64,000 nucleotides of DNA from Lineus longissimus (taxonomy: Eukaryota; Nemertea; Pilidiophora; Heteronemertea; Lineidae), in NCBI RefSeq assembly GCF_910592395.1, contig NC_088312.1, forward strand, positions 17,927,292 through 17,991,291. Direction: 5' to 3'. This document shows, piece after piece, positions 55,727 through 64,000 of this stretch. Under the pieces are notes generated by a model. The model was not told the origin of the DNA and did no database searches. It saw only the letters and a program-made list of their open reading frames with translations. Position numbers and translations under genes: made by a program. Within the stretch, counting starts at the first letter, position 1. Each line of letters begins with the position of its first letter.

Positions 55727-57672
55727 CTCCCCAGGGGGTGCCACAGGAGGTGCTTCCAAGTAGGAAGACTCCTGGGGTGATCTATCAGGAGCTCCAGCAA
55801 GGCTGGGAACCAGGCCTGATTTGGCCAGCAAGGTGCGATGAGAGTTATTCTCACCGGATGGCTGGTCAAGATCTTGTTCAGGACTGGTTGGATGAGAGGG
55901 AGGGGTGGAAACGCATATGCGTTCAGCCCGACCCAAGAGGCTGTAAGGCTGTCGACTTCCAGGGCCTCTTCGTCCGGAAGTGGAGAGTAATAGATGGGAA
56001 GGCGATTGTTCAGCCTGGTGGCGAACAGATCTACCTTCGGAGATTGCCAAAGGCGACAAAGGTCGTCTACAATCTCCTGATGGAGTGTCCACTCTGTCTG
56101 AACTAGCTTGTTCTGACGGGACAGGGCGTCGGCAAGGATGTTGCGATTGCCCGGTATGTGTCTGGCACATATCGATACTCCAAGGTCGGCACAAAGATGG
56201 TAAAGCTCCCAAGTTAGCTGGCAAAGAATGCCGGACTTTGTGCCTCCCTGTCTCCTGACATATGCTACTACTGTAGAATTGTCGGAGAACAGGGTTACTC
56301 TCCGATTCTTCAGGCGAAGGGAAAGAGCCCTCACGGCAAGAAGGACAGCCTTCATTTCCAATATATTTATTGGAAGAATGGTCTCCTCCCTTGTCCATAG
56401 ACCTCTTATGGACATGTCCCCGTTGTTCAGATGTGCTCCCCACCCTAGTAGGGAAGCATCTGTGAACAGGGACACTTCTGGGGGCGGTGGAGCAAGATCT
56501 ACACCGCTTTGGAGACGAGTCTCCGACTCCCAGAAGTTCCAGACGTTCTTGAGTAGGTATTGAGGTATCAATACCAACTTGTCTAATGGGTCCCTGTGGG
56601 GTTTCCATAGAGACATTAGAAACATCTGGATGGGACGCATATATAGACGGCCAAGGGGGATTTGGTCTGCTGCCGAATTCAGAAGTCCCAAAAGGCTCAA
56701 GCATCGCCTTGCGGGAGCTTGAGTCCTTCCTCTGAATTCTGCGACGAGATGAAGAATTTTCTTTATCCTGTCTAGGGGGGGCAGCATTTTCCCTATGGCC
56801 GTAAGGAACCGAACTCCAACGTAAACGAAGTCTTGGGATGGTATGAATTCTGACTTTGTTTCGTTGATAATCCAACCTGCGGAAACTACTTTTTGCTTTA
56901 GAACCTGAAGTTGTTGCAGTAGTAGTTCCCGCGATTTGCAACGGAGTAGCCAATCGTCTAGGTAGTGATGGAGCTTGAACCCCATCACGTGAAAGGGAGC
57001 GACGAAGGCTGTGACTATCATCGTAAAAATTAGGGGTGCCGATGCCAGACCGAACGGCAGGGCCCTGAATTGATACGTCTTTCCTTCGTAATGGAATCGA
57101 AGGAAGTGTTGATAGTCTGGATGGATCGGTACATGTAAGTACGCATCCATTAAATCCATCGATACCGCCCAATCGTTGGGCTGTATCGCCGTTGCTATAG
57201 ACCTGGTGGTTTCCATCTTGAAATGAGGAACATTCAAGAAGGTGTTTAACCTGGAAAGGTCTATGATCAGCCTCCATGTCCCTGCTTTCTTGGGAACCAA
57301 GAAAACGTGGCTGTAAAAGCCGGGGGAGCATGGATCTTGAAGGACCTGGATAGCTTGCTTCTCCAGTAATGTCGCGACCTCTGCTTGGAGGGCAGAGGCC
57401 TTGACTGGGTCCTTCGGTGGCTGAACTGGGGTTGGATATATGGTAGTCGGGGGGGTACGGTTGAAATCTAGTTTCACTCCGTACCTCAACATGTTTGGGA
57501 CTGGGGACCCCTTTGGGCACCAATCGTCCCAAATGTCTGCAAATTTTTGCAGACGGCCCCCGACTACCGGAGTCGGCTCCTTTTTGCGTCCGGGAGGAGA
57601 AAGGAGGGGGGAGTCACCTCTTCCGGCCAGCACCCCTTGGGCGAAAGGAGTGCTTAGTCGGACCGGATCCAC
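55510..57672 (-). CDS. DIRS ORF2, reverse transcriptase-RNase H-methyltransferase-like
   Basis: 720 residues without interruption. RT covers about 95-300: WRLIIDLSRLN, VSMDLMDAYLHV (motif A, about 171-180), RALPFGLASAP and the catalytic box HYLDDWLL (about 236-243). RNase H covers about 400-520, with FTDASLLGWG, Glu at about 439, LFSDNSTVV and NILADALSR. The region at about 545-640 (VDLFATRLNNRLP, YAFPPLPLI) matches the methylase-like domain of DIRS elements, related to DAM N6-adenine methyltransferases. The start at 57672 overlaps ORF1 by 59 bp. It would make cDNA from element RNA. Confidence 0.93.
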   Translation of the reverse strand: MDPVRLSTPFAQGVLAGRGDSPLLSPPGRKKEPTPVVGGRLQKFADIWDDWCPKGSPVPNMLRYGVKLDFNRTPPTTIYPTPVQPPKDPVKASALQAEVATLLEKQAIQVLQDPCSPGFYSHVFLVPKKAGTWRLIIDLSRLNTFLNVPHFKMETTRSIATAIQPNDWAVSMDLMDAYLHVPIHPDYQHFLRFHYEGKTYQFRALPFGLASAPLIFTMIVTAFVAPFHVMGFKLHHYLDDWLLRCKSRELLLQQLQVLKQKVVSAGWIINETKSEFIPSQDFVYVGVRFLTAIGKMLPPLDRIKKILHLVAEFRGRTQAPARRCLSLLGLLNSAADQIPLGRLYMRPIQMFLMSLWKPHRDPLDKLVLIPQYLLKNVWNFWESETRLQSGVDLAPPPPEVSLFTDASLLGWGAHLNNGDMSIRGLWTREETILPINILEMKAVLLAVRALSLRLKNRRVTLFSDNSTVVAYVRRQGGTKSGILCQLTWELYHLCADLGVSICARHIPGNRNILADALSRQNKLVQTEWTLHQEIVDDLCRLWQSPKVDLFATRLNNRLPIYYSPLPDEEALEVDSLTASWVGLNAYAFPPLPLIQPVLNKILTSHPVRITLIAPCWPNQAWFPALLELLIDHPRSLPTWKHLLWHPLGRCYHQNPGFFKFHAWNLSSCISTREAFRTSLSSACPHLKGGLPLMCIKESGLPSLPGAGRTELIRSLPLYTD

Positions 57673-59902
57673 CCTGGTTAGAGGAAGTATTTTTCCTCTT
57701 TCCAGTCCGGCGACCCTCCGCTTCCCGTCGGAAGGATCCAGCAGGAGCAGGCTGACTAGGCGGGGTAGGCCTAGGCGGGACCTGCCTGGCGTACGGGATT
57801 GAACCCGATGCCTGCTGGGGCCTCTCTATCTTTCTAGCGTTAGGTAGAGAGGTCTTGGCCCTCTGTGTCGCAGTGGGGGCATATAATTTGTCCCAATCTT
57901 TCTGTGCTTGAGCCGCCTCTTGTACAGAATCTGCGAACAGGAAAGAACCGTCCATAGGAGCGGTTCTTAAGGCCCCTTCCAGCTGGAGGGATCTGATGAC
58001 ATTGAGAGAGCCCAGTGCGGCGTCTCTACGGAGTAGGACGCTATTTGCTGCGGTCTTGGCGGACAGCGCAATAGCGTGCCTAATCGAATGTGACAAGGAT
58101 GTCACAAGCGATTTTGTGTCATCAGATAGTGACTCATTATCTTTTAGGGATCTGGCTAGGGCCAGGTTAGTGTGCTCTGCGTAGGAGAGCACCGCTAACG
58201 TGTTTTTGGCCAGACCCTCTTGTGCTCTAAGGTCTCGGTAAGCCGAGGAGGAGGTCACCCTAGGCACGAGTTGGTCCAGCTGTACATCGTCCTTTAATAT
58301 GGAAGTCGATGCTGCAGCTGGACAGCCGGCCGAGCTGACTCGATAATAGTCAGCGCGGTACTGCCTAACGGGAGGAAGTTGTGCCGTGAACAACTTCCCC
58401 GGTTTACACCAAGCTTCCGGTCCGACTGCCGGAAGGACAGGGATGGAAGTACGTTGGTGGGCGCCTTGTGAGTCTCTGATTGTACGCTCCAAAAGTTCAG
58501 AGACTGCTAACACCGACGGGGAGGGAGGAAGGAATTCAAGTGCCCGAGTGGAGCCTTGAGAAACCTGTGGATTGGGATCCACTTCCTGTCCCCAGAGTGA
58601 AAAGGTCGGTGTTGACAAGGCTGGCAGTTCCGGCGGGGTAGGGCACAGATCCTGCGGGAGGTACGCTCTGATCAAGGATCTGAGTGTCCTCATATCCGAC
58701 AGGATACTGGCCTCCTCTGGTGACAGCTCCTCCTGATTGGGGGAGCGGTAGCCTGGCTGAGAACTCTCGTTCTCAGAAAATTCCTCTAAAATAGAGGAGT
58801 CGGATGGTGGGTATCCGATGGGACCAGGCGCACCAGAGGAACCGGAACCCTGCTCCAGATGGCTGAGTCTATCAGAAAGACCTGCTACCATCTGGATGAG
58901 CTGGGACAGTTGCTGTCCCGACTCGGGTTCCGGACCCGACGTGCGGCTTCTCTCAACGACGGGCGGTTGAGGCGAGGGTGAGCGCATAAGCGAACCCTGG
59001 AAGCCGTATGTGCGGGCGAATGGGTCTTCCGGAAGCGGAAGTTGCCCATATTCTGAACCAGAGTTCAGATGTCCTCTCTGCGTAGCTCGTTCCATGGGAA
59101 CGACGCCTCTGCTACGAGGAGGGGGTGGCACTTCCGGTTGGTTCCACCCAAGAGGTTGGCCAACGTAGGAAGGTGCCTGCATTTCCGGTAGGACGAAGTC
59201 CGAAACCGGAAATGCCCGTAACTCCTTCGCCGGTATGGAGCTACCGGAAGCCCTTTTAGAAGGAGGTACGGAGGGCGGAAACGCTGTTACCGAAGACGCA
59301 TGGCGTTTCGGAGGTGGCGTTATAAGGTCCGGCCCTACTCTACTGTGTCCGTGAGGACTGGGGTTATTTCGCAGTAAAGACTGAGAAAAACCCCCAGTAG
59401 AGTCTTCGGTTACTGAAAAACGGGAACCCGCGTCAGTAACCGGAACTGCAATCGGCGGACCGGAAGCAGGGTGCTCCCGCGGGTACAAAGGGCTTGTACT
59501 CGGGGGAGCGGACGACAGGGGAACCGGAAGGTTCCCTGAGGTCCGGGGTATATTAAACCCTTGGAGACTTATTGGATGTAAGTCTCCCTTGGGACCACAT
59601 ACATTAATAATGTCAGATCCCGCATCCTTCGCAGCAGCGGCCGGAACCGGAACTCGGCTGACGGAAGGGGTGGTGGCGGGAGGTTTGCTAGACCTCCGGG
59701 TTATATGCCCGGAAACGGAACCGGAAGAGGGTTTAGGCGTCTTCGCGGCCCGTTTCCCGCCACCAGACGCATTCCTTTGTGGTGAGACAAAGGATGCCGT
59801 CGGAGGGGTACGCCATATAAAAAATGGTACCAATGACAATAAAAACACTGGGAACCCCAAGTAGGCCAGAAAGGACGCAATAATTAATGGAAAGGAAAAC
59901 AT
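57614..59902 (-). CDS. DIRS ORF1, gag-like protein
   Basis: 762 codons without a stop. The first about 35 residues are hydrophobic (FPLIIASFLAYLGFPVFLLS), so the true start may be a later ATG. The body is Pro/Ser-rich and low in complexity, with a short coiled-coil-like stretch (QLIQMVAGLSDRLSHLEQ) and a more ordered C-terminal third (SYAEHTNLALARSLKDNESL, SLSHSIRHAIALSAKTAANS). No zinc knuckle is seen, which is usual for DIRS ORF1. The tail is basic (GKRKNTSSNQG). Position and size fit the gag-like ORF of DIRS elements. Function is inferred from position. Confidence 0.8.
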   Translation of the reverse strand: MFSFPLIIASFLAYLGFPVFLLSLVPFFIWRTPPTASFVSPQRNASGGGKRAAKTPKPSSGSVSGHITRRSSKPPATTPSVSRVPVPAAAAKDAGSDIINVCGPKGDLHPISLQGFNIPRTSGNLPVPLSSAPPSTSPLYPREHPASGPPIAVPVTDAGSRFSVTEDSTGGFSQSLLRNNPSPHGHSRVGPDLITPPPKRHASSVTAFPPSVPPSKRASGSSIPAKELRAFPVSDFVLPEMQAPSYVGQPLGWNQPEVPPPPRSRGVVPMERATQRGHLNSGSEYGQLPLPEDPFARTYGFQGSLMRSPSPQPPVVERSRTSGPEPESGQQLSQLIQMVAGLSDRLSHLEQGSGSSGAPGPIGYPPSDSSILEEFSENESSQPGYRSPNQEELSPEEASILSDMRTLRSLIRAYLPQDLCPTPPELPALSTPTFSLWGQEVDPNPQVSQGSTRALEFLPPSPSVLAVSELLERTIRDSQGAHQRTSIPVLPAVGPEAWCKPGKLFTAQLPPVRQYRADYYRVSSAGCPAAASTSILKDDVQLDQLVPRVTSSSAYRDLRAQEGLAKNTLAVLSYAEHTNLALARSLKDNESLSDDTKSLVTSLSHSIRHAIALSAKTAANSVLLRRDAALGSLNVIRSLQLEGALRTAPMDGSFLFADSVQEAAQAQKDWDKLYAPTATQRAKTSLPNARKIERPQQASGSIPYARQVPPRPTPPSQPAPAGSFRREAEGRRTGKRKNTSSNQGGSGPTKHSFRPRGAGRKR

Positions 59903-60197
59903 GCCTACTTGAATTAAACACTATTGCAATGGATCTGAGTCTTGTTCATTACAATAGAGCGGAGAATAGCCTACTTAACTCTACCCTACCAAGATCAAAA
60001 TAATGGAGCCGGGTCGACTAAGCTAGCTAAGAAAATGTCTATAATTAAATAGACTGGACAATACTAATGCCAAGATTAGTTTGGCGGTCTACTCCGTAGG
60101 TGAATGAACCCAAAAATCGTCTAGACTTGGCTGGTTGAATTTGGTTTTAAATCGAATTCACGGCAGCTTTGAAAAAACGATGTGCTTCGTAGAAGCA

Positions 60198-60369
60198 CAA
60201 GAGTAAAGACTGAATATGGCGGCATGAGATCGGCGCGATCTCGCGGGATCGGTCAGGGCGCCGCCTGGCGGCCGAGCTGTTAACTCAGTTCTCCCTTTAG
60301 AAAATTAAAGGGATACTCTTGTGTTTGAGCCCAAATGGAGTAACATGCAAAAGTGTTCCATAGGTAAGT
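60198..60369. repeat. DIRS inverted terminal repeat, 5' side of element
   Basis: Inverse partner of 53862-54033 with about one difference. The outer tip (60370-60387, TTGAATGACACAAAATGCC region) differs from the other tip and is also represented in the ICR. Confidence 0.93.
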
Positions 60370-60387
60370 TTGAATGACACAAAATGC

Positions 60388-62585
60388 CTTACTGTGGGTC
60401 TGAGCTCTGATTCAATTTCTTTGCCCAGAGGAGTTTGAAATCCGTAGATTATTCATTAATATGATCTTGTGATTTCATACTGTTAGTGTGTTGAATTGCA
60501 GGCAAAATGCCTAACTTTAAGAATTCTTCTGGAGTCTTGATTGTTGTTTCAGCGGGTTTAAAGCTGAATATATATTATATATATGTAACTGCGTTACTTA
60601 ACTGTAGCATTGGTCAGCAAGTTTAAAGTTGATCAAAATCTTGAGGCGCATCCATCCAAAGCGTTGCTAATGTTTCAGCAGACTTAAAGCTGAACCGTGT
60701 TTTATGGACTGTTTGTAAAGCTTCAGCAGGCTTAAAGCTGAACTGTGTTGCAGTATCGTTGTGACAGCAAGTTCAAGGCTGATCCAAGTCATGTGGTGTA
60801 TCCGTCTGAAATATTCGTCCCAAGATTGTAACGAAGGGTGTATTTCTGTTTGAAGTTTTACTTCAAGTTGTCTTGTGCCAGATACCATAGGCCTAAACGT
60901 AGTTGCCATGGTTACCATGGTTTAGTTTTAGATTTGTGTATTGTTGGTTTAAATTAATGAATAATTTAGGAGAGCCATGTCACTGTTTTCAAGTTGAAAC
61001 AGCGAAGTTTTTTAAGTTTAGAATTTGGCGCCTTGAGTAGATTCGCGCTCTGCTACCATGTTCCCAGCGTCCCTGAGGTTGACGAACATTCCCCAAGAGA
61101 CCAGGTGCCGTAGACCGATGCTGAACTTGCAGACATACTAACTTAGCAGAGAATGAACTCGGATGTCAGGAGTAATCATATAATAGTTTATTTGTACTTA
61201 CTTGATTTAGGAGTTTCTGATTTAGCTAGAAACTATTGGATGCAAGCTGGGCCGCCCAAGAGAGGAAAGAGAGAGAGAGCCGGCGTGCCCAGTGCTTAAA
61301 TACCCGGATGCCAAGTCACGAGCTCAGAGTCCAGGATTACGGAAGACGAATACTAATTAAAGGAGCAACCCGGTCCAGGGTACGAGGCCGTCCAGAGAGA
61401 AACCTAACAATGTCAAGTGCCTCCCCCTGGTAGCTGAAGACCATTGGGAAGCTATGATTGGACGCCTCGTACCAGGTGACCATGATCGGAACGTTAACTG
61501 TGCCAAGATCACTGGCCATCCCTTTAAGGACTTACTCCTGTCACCGCAATCCTCCGACTTGGAACCGCGTGACTCGGACACCTGGACTCACTGCTTATAT
61601 TGTATAATAATATTAATCAAGGCTAAGAACAATGACGAATATTCTGATAAGGCACGTTCGGTAGACTTCAAACGAATTGAGTTTAAACCCTATCAACACC
61701 GTGAAGCCTACCTTTTAAGGGCTTCACGGTACAGTCACGTGACGACGCCATCTCGAGCGCGCTTTTGCCCGATTCGCTTGAGAGACAGAGTCGTATTCCG
61801 GGGCCAGTCCGCCCTTCTTTCCCGTTTATACATTGTTATCAAAGCTACTGACGGAGGCAACAGAGGTAAATGAATTACGAATATATATAGGCTGCACTGA
61901 ATAATATGATAGAAATCACTACGGACCGCAGGTGGTCTTAATCAGGTGTTTTATGAGGTGCCTTGAGCATAGCCTGAAGCGAATTGGTTTCTAATTGCAA
62001 CGACAGATGGCAGCACCTTCCGGAACCGGAATTGAAGTGACAGAATGTAAACACGAAACGAAATTGCTAGAAATAGATTTCTGTACACTTTACTACACCT
62101 TTATGGTACTTTAATGACGTTTACTTGCTCTGTACTTAGGCCCAGTCAAGGTTATAAGTAAATACGAAGAATATTCAAGTGTTTATAGCGGATTTCTGCT
62201 GTAATGGCTGCAGTACACAAGGTTGTGTACTCGGATCACATGCATTGTGTGTGTTGTTCAATGCATCAATGTATAGACCATTCCTTGGTAATTTAGAGGG
62301 ATGTTAGGTAATCCTTGAGACTGTCAAATAGTTCCTTGGACTTTAAGGTGAATTAGGCTACAGGTCATGCCCAAATTTTCCATGACAGTTTCGTCCTTTT
62401 AGCTAGGCTCCCTGTAGATTTCCTTTCTTTTGTATCCTTGGTATCTGGCTGTGTTGCATTTTACTTATCTTCCCTATATTTTTGTATCTTTCAGTTTTTA
62501 CGTGATCTGTGGAATGACGTAAATAATAAACCATGTAAACGAAATAAGAATTGTTAAGTTACTGGGCTAATGCCGCCACACACAG
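60388..62585. other. Repeat-associated non-coding stretch between DIRS and Polinton fragments
   Basis: 60392-60520 resembles the sequence on the other side of the DIRS element (53684-53818), sharing TGCCCAGAGG, GATTATTCAT, ATGATCTTGTGATTTCATA and AATGCC. 60551-60790 holds five spaced copies of a CAGCAGGTTTAAAGCTGAA-like unit. A TGGCGCC sequence near 61026 could be a primer-binding-site remnant. A stem ACCGTGAAGCC/GGCTTCACGGT lies at 61700-61733. AATAAAC near 62525 could be a polyadenylation signal of LTR type. The frames at 61236-61433 and 61454-61873 have no known domain. Confidence 0.45.
60551..60790. repeat. Five spaced copies of a 20-bp motif
   Basis: Variants of CAGCAGGCTTAAAGCTGAAC occur near 60551, 60614, 60675, 60722 and 60767, at spacings of 63, 61, 47 and 45 bp. 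They may be subrepeats of an LTR or protein-binding sites. Confidence 0.75.
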
Positions 62586-63312
62586 GTTTATGAAATCTGG
62601 CACTTCTCTGAAACCATGGTCTATGATCCAGTAAGCAAGACAGGTGGTCTTTTCACTGATTACATCAATGCATTTTTGAAAATAAAGCAGGAAGCAAGTG
62701 GTTGGCCTGACTGGTGCAAGACAGAAATAGATAGGCAGACATATATTTCAAACTCTCTTGAACACGAAGGGATTAAACTGGATGAGGATGCTATTGCGTA
62801 CAATTCAGGGTTGAGGGCATTGGCCAAATTGTGTTTATGCTCAGGGTGGGGTAAGATTGGTCAGCGCCCTATATTTGTGAAGACTGAATATGTCTCAGAA
62901 CCATCTGAGTATTTTCAAAAAATGACAGATGACACGATTGAGGTCAGAGATGTACAAATGGTTAATGATGAATGTGTCCTCATGATGACCTGTTTAAAGG
63001 AGCAATTTGTTGAGGCTAACAATAAGACCAATGTGGTCATTGCAGCGTGATGGTGTGCAGACGGTATGCAAAGTACGGGGATTCACTTTGAATTACCAAA
63101 ATGTTCAATCAATTAACTTTGATTCAATGAAATGTTTGATCCTGGAGAACCGGTTTGATGAGAGGATTGTTGTTAGGAATCCTCGAAAAATCAAACGGAA
63201 GAAAGATTTCAAAGTTGTATCTGCACCCGAGTCAAAGGCTTATGGTATTGTGTATGATAAGAGGATTATCACAGAGAGTTTTCAAACAATACCATTTGGC
63301 TCCCAACACTAA
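62586..63312 (+). pseudogene. Polinton/Maverick-type family-B DNA polymerase, C-terminal remnant
   Basis: Homology starts at 62586 (VYEIWHFSET) and reads GGLFTDYINAFLKIKQEAS, then LRALAKLCLCSGWGKIGQR, the position of polymerase motif B, where the usual Asn before Ser appears to be Cys. The frame stops at 63048 right after NKTNVVIAA. It resumes one frame over with TVCKVRGFTLNYQNVQ and the C-terminal end (ESKAYGIVYDKRII), stopping at 63312. The segment between these points, which in the family carries catalytic motif C, is missing, so the enzyme is dead. Protein-primed polymerases of this type copy Polinton and related virus-like elements. The exonuclease and N-terminal parts are absent to the left. 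Confidence 0.85.
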
Positions 63313-63698
63313 AGGTTAGGCATTTTTCGCTTATCAGCAGATACTAAGACAAGTGCATGTCAGATAACCTGAATTGCACTCTGTAGTCTGTATGTATAGC
63401 TTTTTTGGTCTACTGTGCTATGATACTGATTGTTATCATTAGTAATTATGTGTTATTATCTTATGATCATTATATTAAACTACTACTAGCAATTTCTATA
63501 ATTGCGACAAATTGCTTGTCATTAATATCATGTGTCTAATTTGCAAGTATGAACTAAATGTATGTAATGATATTAAAATCATATAAATTCTTTGTTTATT
63601 GTCACGCTAAGGTTGAAATACATCTAGATATACGCATATATATACATAAAAGTTTACCTTATGTTATCATTTGAGTTGTGCCTTGCATGGTATTGAAC
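63313..63698. other. Spacer between polymerase remnant and ATPase
   Basis: A/T-rich and without a recognisable gene. It may contain the 3' end of the polymerase transcript and the promoter of the ATPase, but I see no clear signal. Confidence 0.4.
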
Positions 63699-64000
63699 AT
63701 GGAAGTGACAGAGGATGCCCTCTACTTGGCGCACCCTTTTCGGGCAATCATCGCAGGGCCCTCAGGTTCGGGCAAATCATGCATTACAAAAGAAATCATT
63801 GCCAATGCACCAAATTTGATTAAACCTTGTCCAAAACGAATCATATGGTGTTGTGGTGGTGATTATGCTGATGATTTTCTAAGCTTTCCATCAGGTGTTG
63901 AAGTTGTTTCAGGACTTGATTATCCCAAAACTGACCCAAAAATCCCCACCCTTTTGATATTTGATGACCTCATGTGTGAGGCTGATGGAAGAATCACTGA
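63699..64000 (+). CDS. Polinton/Maverick packaging ATPase (FtsK/HerA, A32-like), cut by window edge
   Basis: The ATG at 63699 opens MEVTEDALYLAHPFRAIIAG and continues open to the last base. The Walker A motif GPSGSGKS is at residues about 21-28, and the Walker B motif LLIFDDL at about 86-92. The HPFRAII...GPSGSGKS layout is typical of the A32-like genome-packaging ATPases of Polintons, adintoviruses, virophages and large DNA viruses, which pump DNA into capsids. It follows the polymerase remnant on the same strand, as expected for a virus-like element. No lesion is seen in the 100 codons present. Confidence 0.85.
   Translation, partial: MEVTEDALYLAHPFRAIIAGPSGSGKSCITKEIIANAPNLIKPCPKRIIWCCGGDYADDFLSFPSGVEVVSGLDYPKTDPKIPTLLIFDDLMCEADGRIT

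Larger units (their letters stand above)
53819..60387 (-). mobile_element. Complete DIRS-type tyrosine-recombinase retrotransposon, about 6.57 kb
   Basis: All DIRS hallmarks are present on the minus strand. The inverted terminal repeats (53862-54033 and 60198-60369, about 172 bp) differ at about one base and have distinct outer tips. Three long ORFs lack internal stops: gag-like, RT-RNase H-methyltransferase, and tyrosine recombinase. An internal complementary region (54081-54178) is complementary to both element tips joined end to end. No target duplication is expected or seen. Order in element direction is ITR, ORF1, ORF2, ORF3, ICR, ITR. It lies in a repeat associated with the BEL/Pao 3' end. 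The intact frames suggest a young, possibly active copy. Confidence 0.95.

Noticed and set aside
55690-56563. Plus-strand open frames opposite the DIRS ORFs
   Set aside because: They are antisense shadows of the RT-RNase H coding sequence and have no domain of their own.
61454-61873. 139-codon frame ending near a GTAAAT donor-like site as a host exon
   Set aside because: No domain is recognised, it contains a hairpin, and the surrounding sequence looks repeat-derived.

Overview
The window looks like repeat-choked nuclear DNA of a metazoan, most likely a marine invertebrate. A marine deuterostome such as an echinoderm, hemichordate or lancelet is my guess, but nothing here fixes the phylum. 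The evidence is spliced receptor exons with consensus splice sites, very sparse host coding sequence, and animal-type mobile elements of nearly every class: Ty3/gypsy, BEL/Pao and DIRS retroelements, two kinds of LINE, pogo/Tigger-like and Harbinger-like DNA transposons, many foldback/MITE elements and a Polinton/Maverick fragment.

The one recognisable host gene lies on the minus strand. It is a kainate-type ionotropic glutamate receptor. Exon 1 (40300-40396) encodes the signal peptide and the first residues of the mature chain. Exon 2 (18027-18188) encodes the start of the amino-terminal domain. They are joined by a phase-1 intron of about 22.1 kb (18189-40299) that is filled with repeats. 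I could not recognise later exons in 1-18026, so the gene probably continues beyond the left edge.

Layout: 1-5110 holds a LINE scrap, a degenerate coding-like stretch, simple repeats and a telomere-like tract. 5195-7994 is a 5'-truncated, mutated gypsy element. 8122-13510 is an endonuclease/RT LINE split by a 2.4-kb pogo/Tigger-like transposon (8848-11279) with perfect 21-bp inverted ends and a TA duplication. 14133-15717 is a broken gene that looks like tandem PC4/Sub1-type domains. 15931-17466 is a second, internally deleted pogo-like element. The receptor intron then carries a CR1/L2 fragment, several TIR elements, an inverted duplication split by another L2/CR1 LINE, and an array of about 302-bp repeats.

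Right of the receptor gene, 42350-43521 and 43764-44941 are two neighbouring giant palindromic elements. They share TATGGCAAGCC ends and have 6-bp target duplications. 45308-46332 is a MITE with another transposon nested inside it. 48158-53657 is a decayed BEL/Pao element, interrupted by a 756-bp foldback whose loop carries a Harbinger-like fragment. 53819-60387 is a structurally complete DIRS retrotransposon: three long open ORFs, inverted terminal repeats and an internal complementary region. The window ends in a Polinton-type module: a family-B DNA polymerase remnant that has lost its motif-C segment (62586-63312), followed by the start of a packaging ATPase (63699-64000, cut by the window edge).

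Apart from the receptor, the genes do not form a host pathway. The window records nested waves of transposition: DIRS beside or inside BEL/Pao-associated repeats, pogo in LINE, LINE in an inverted repeat, foldback in BEL, and hAT-like or other DNA elements in MITEs.
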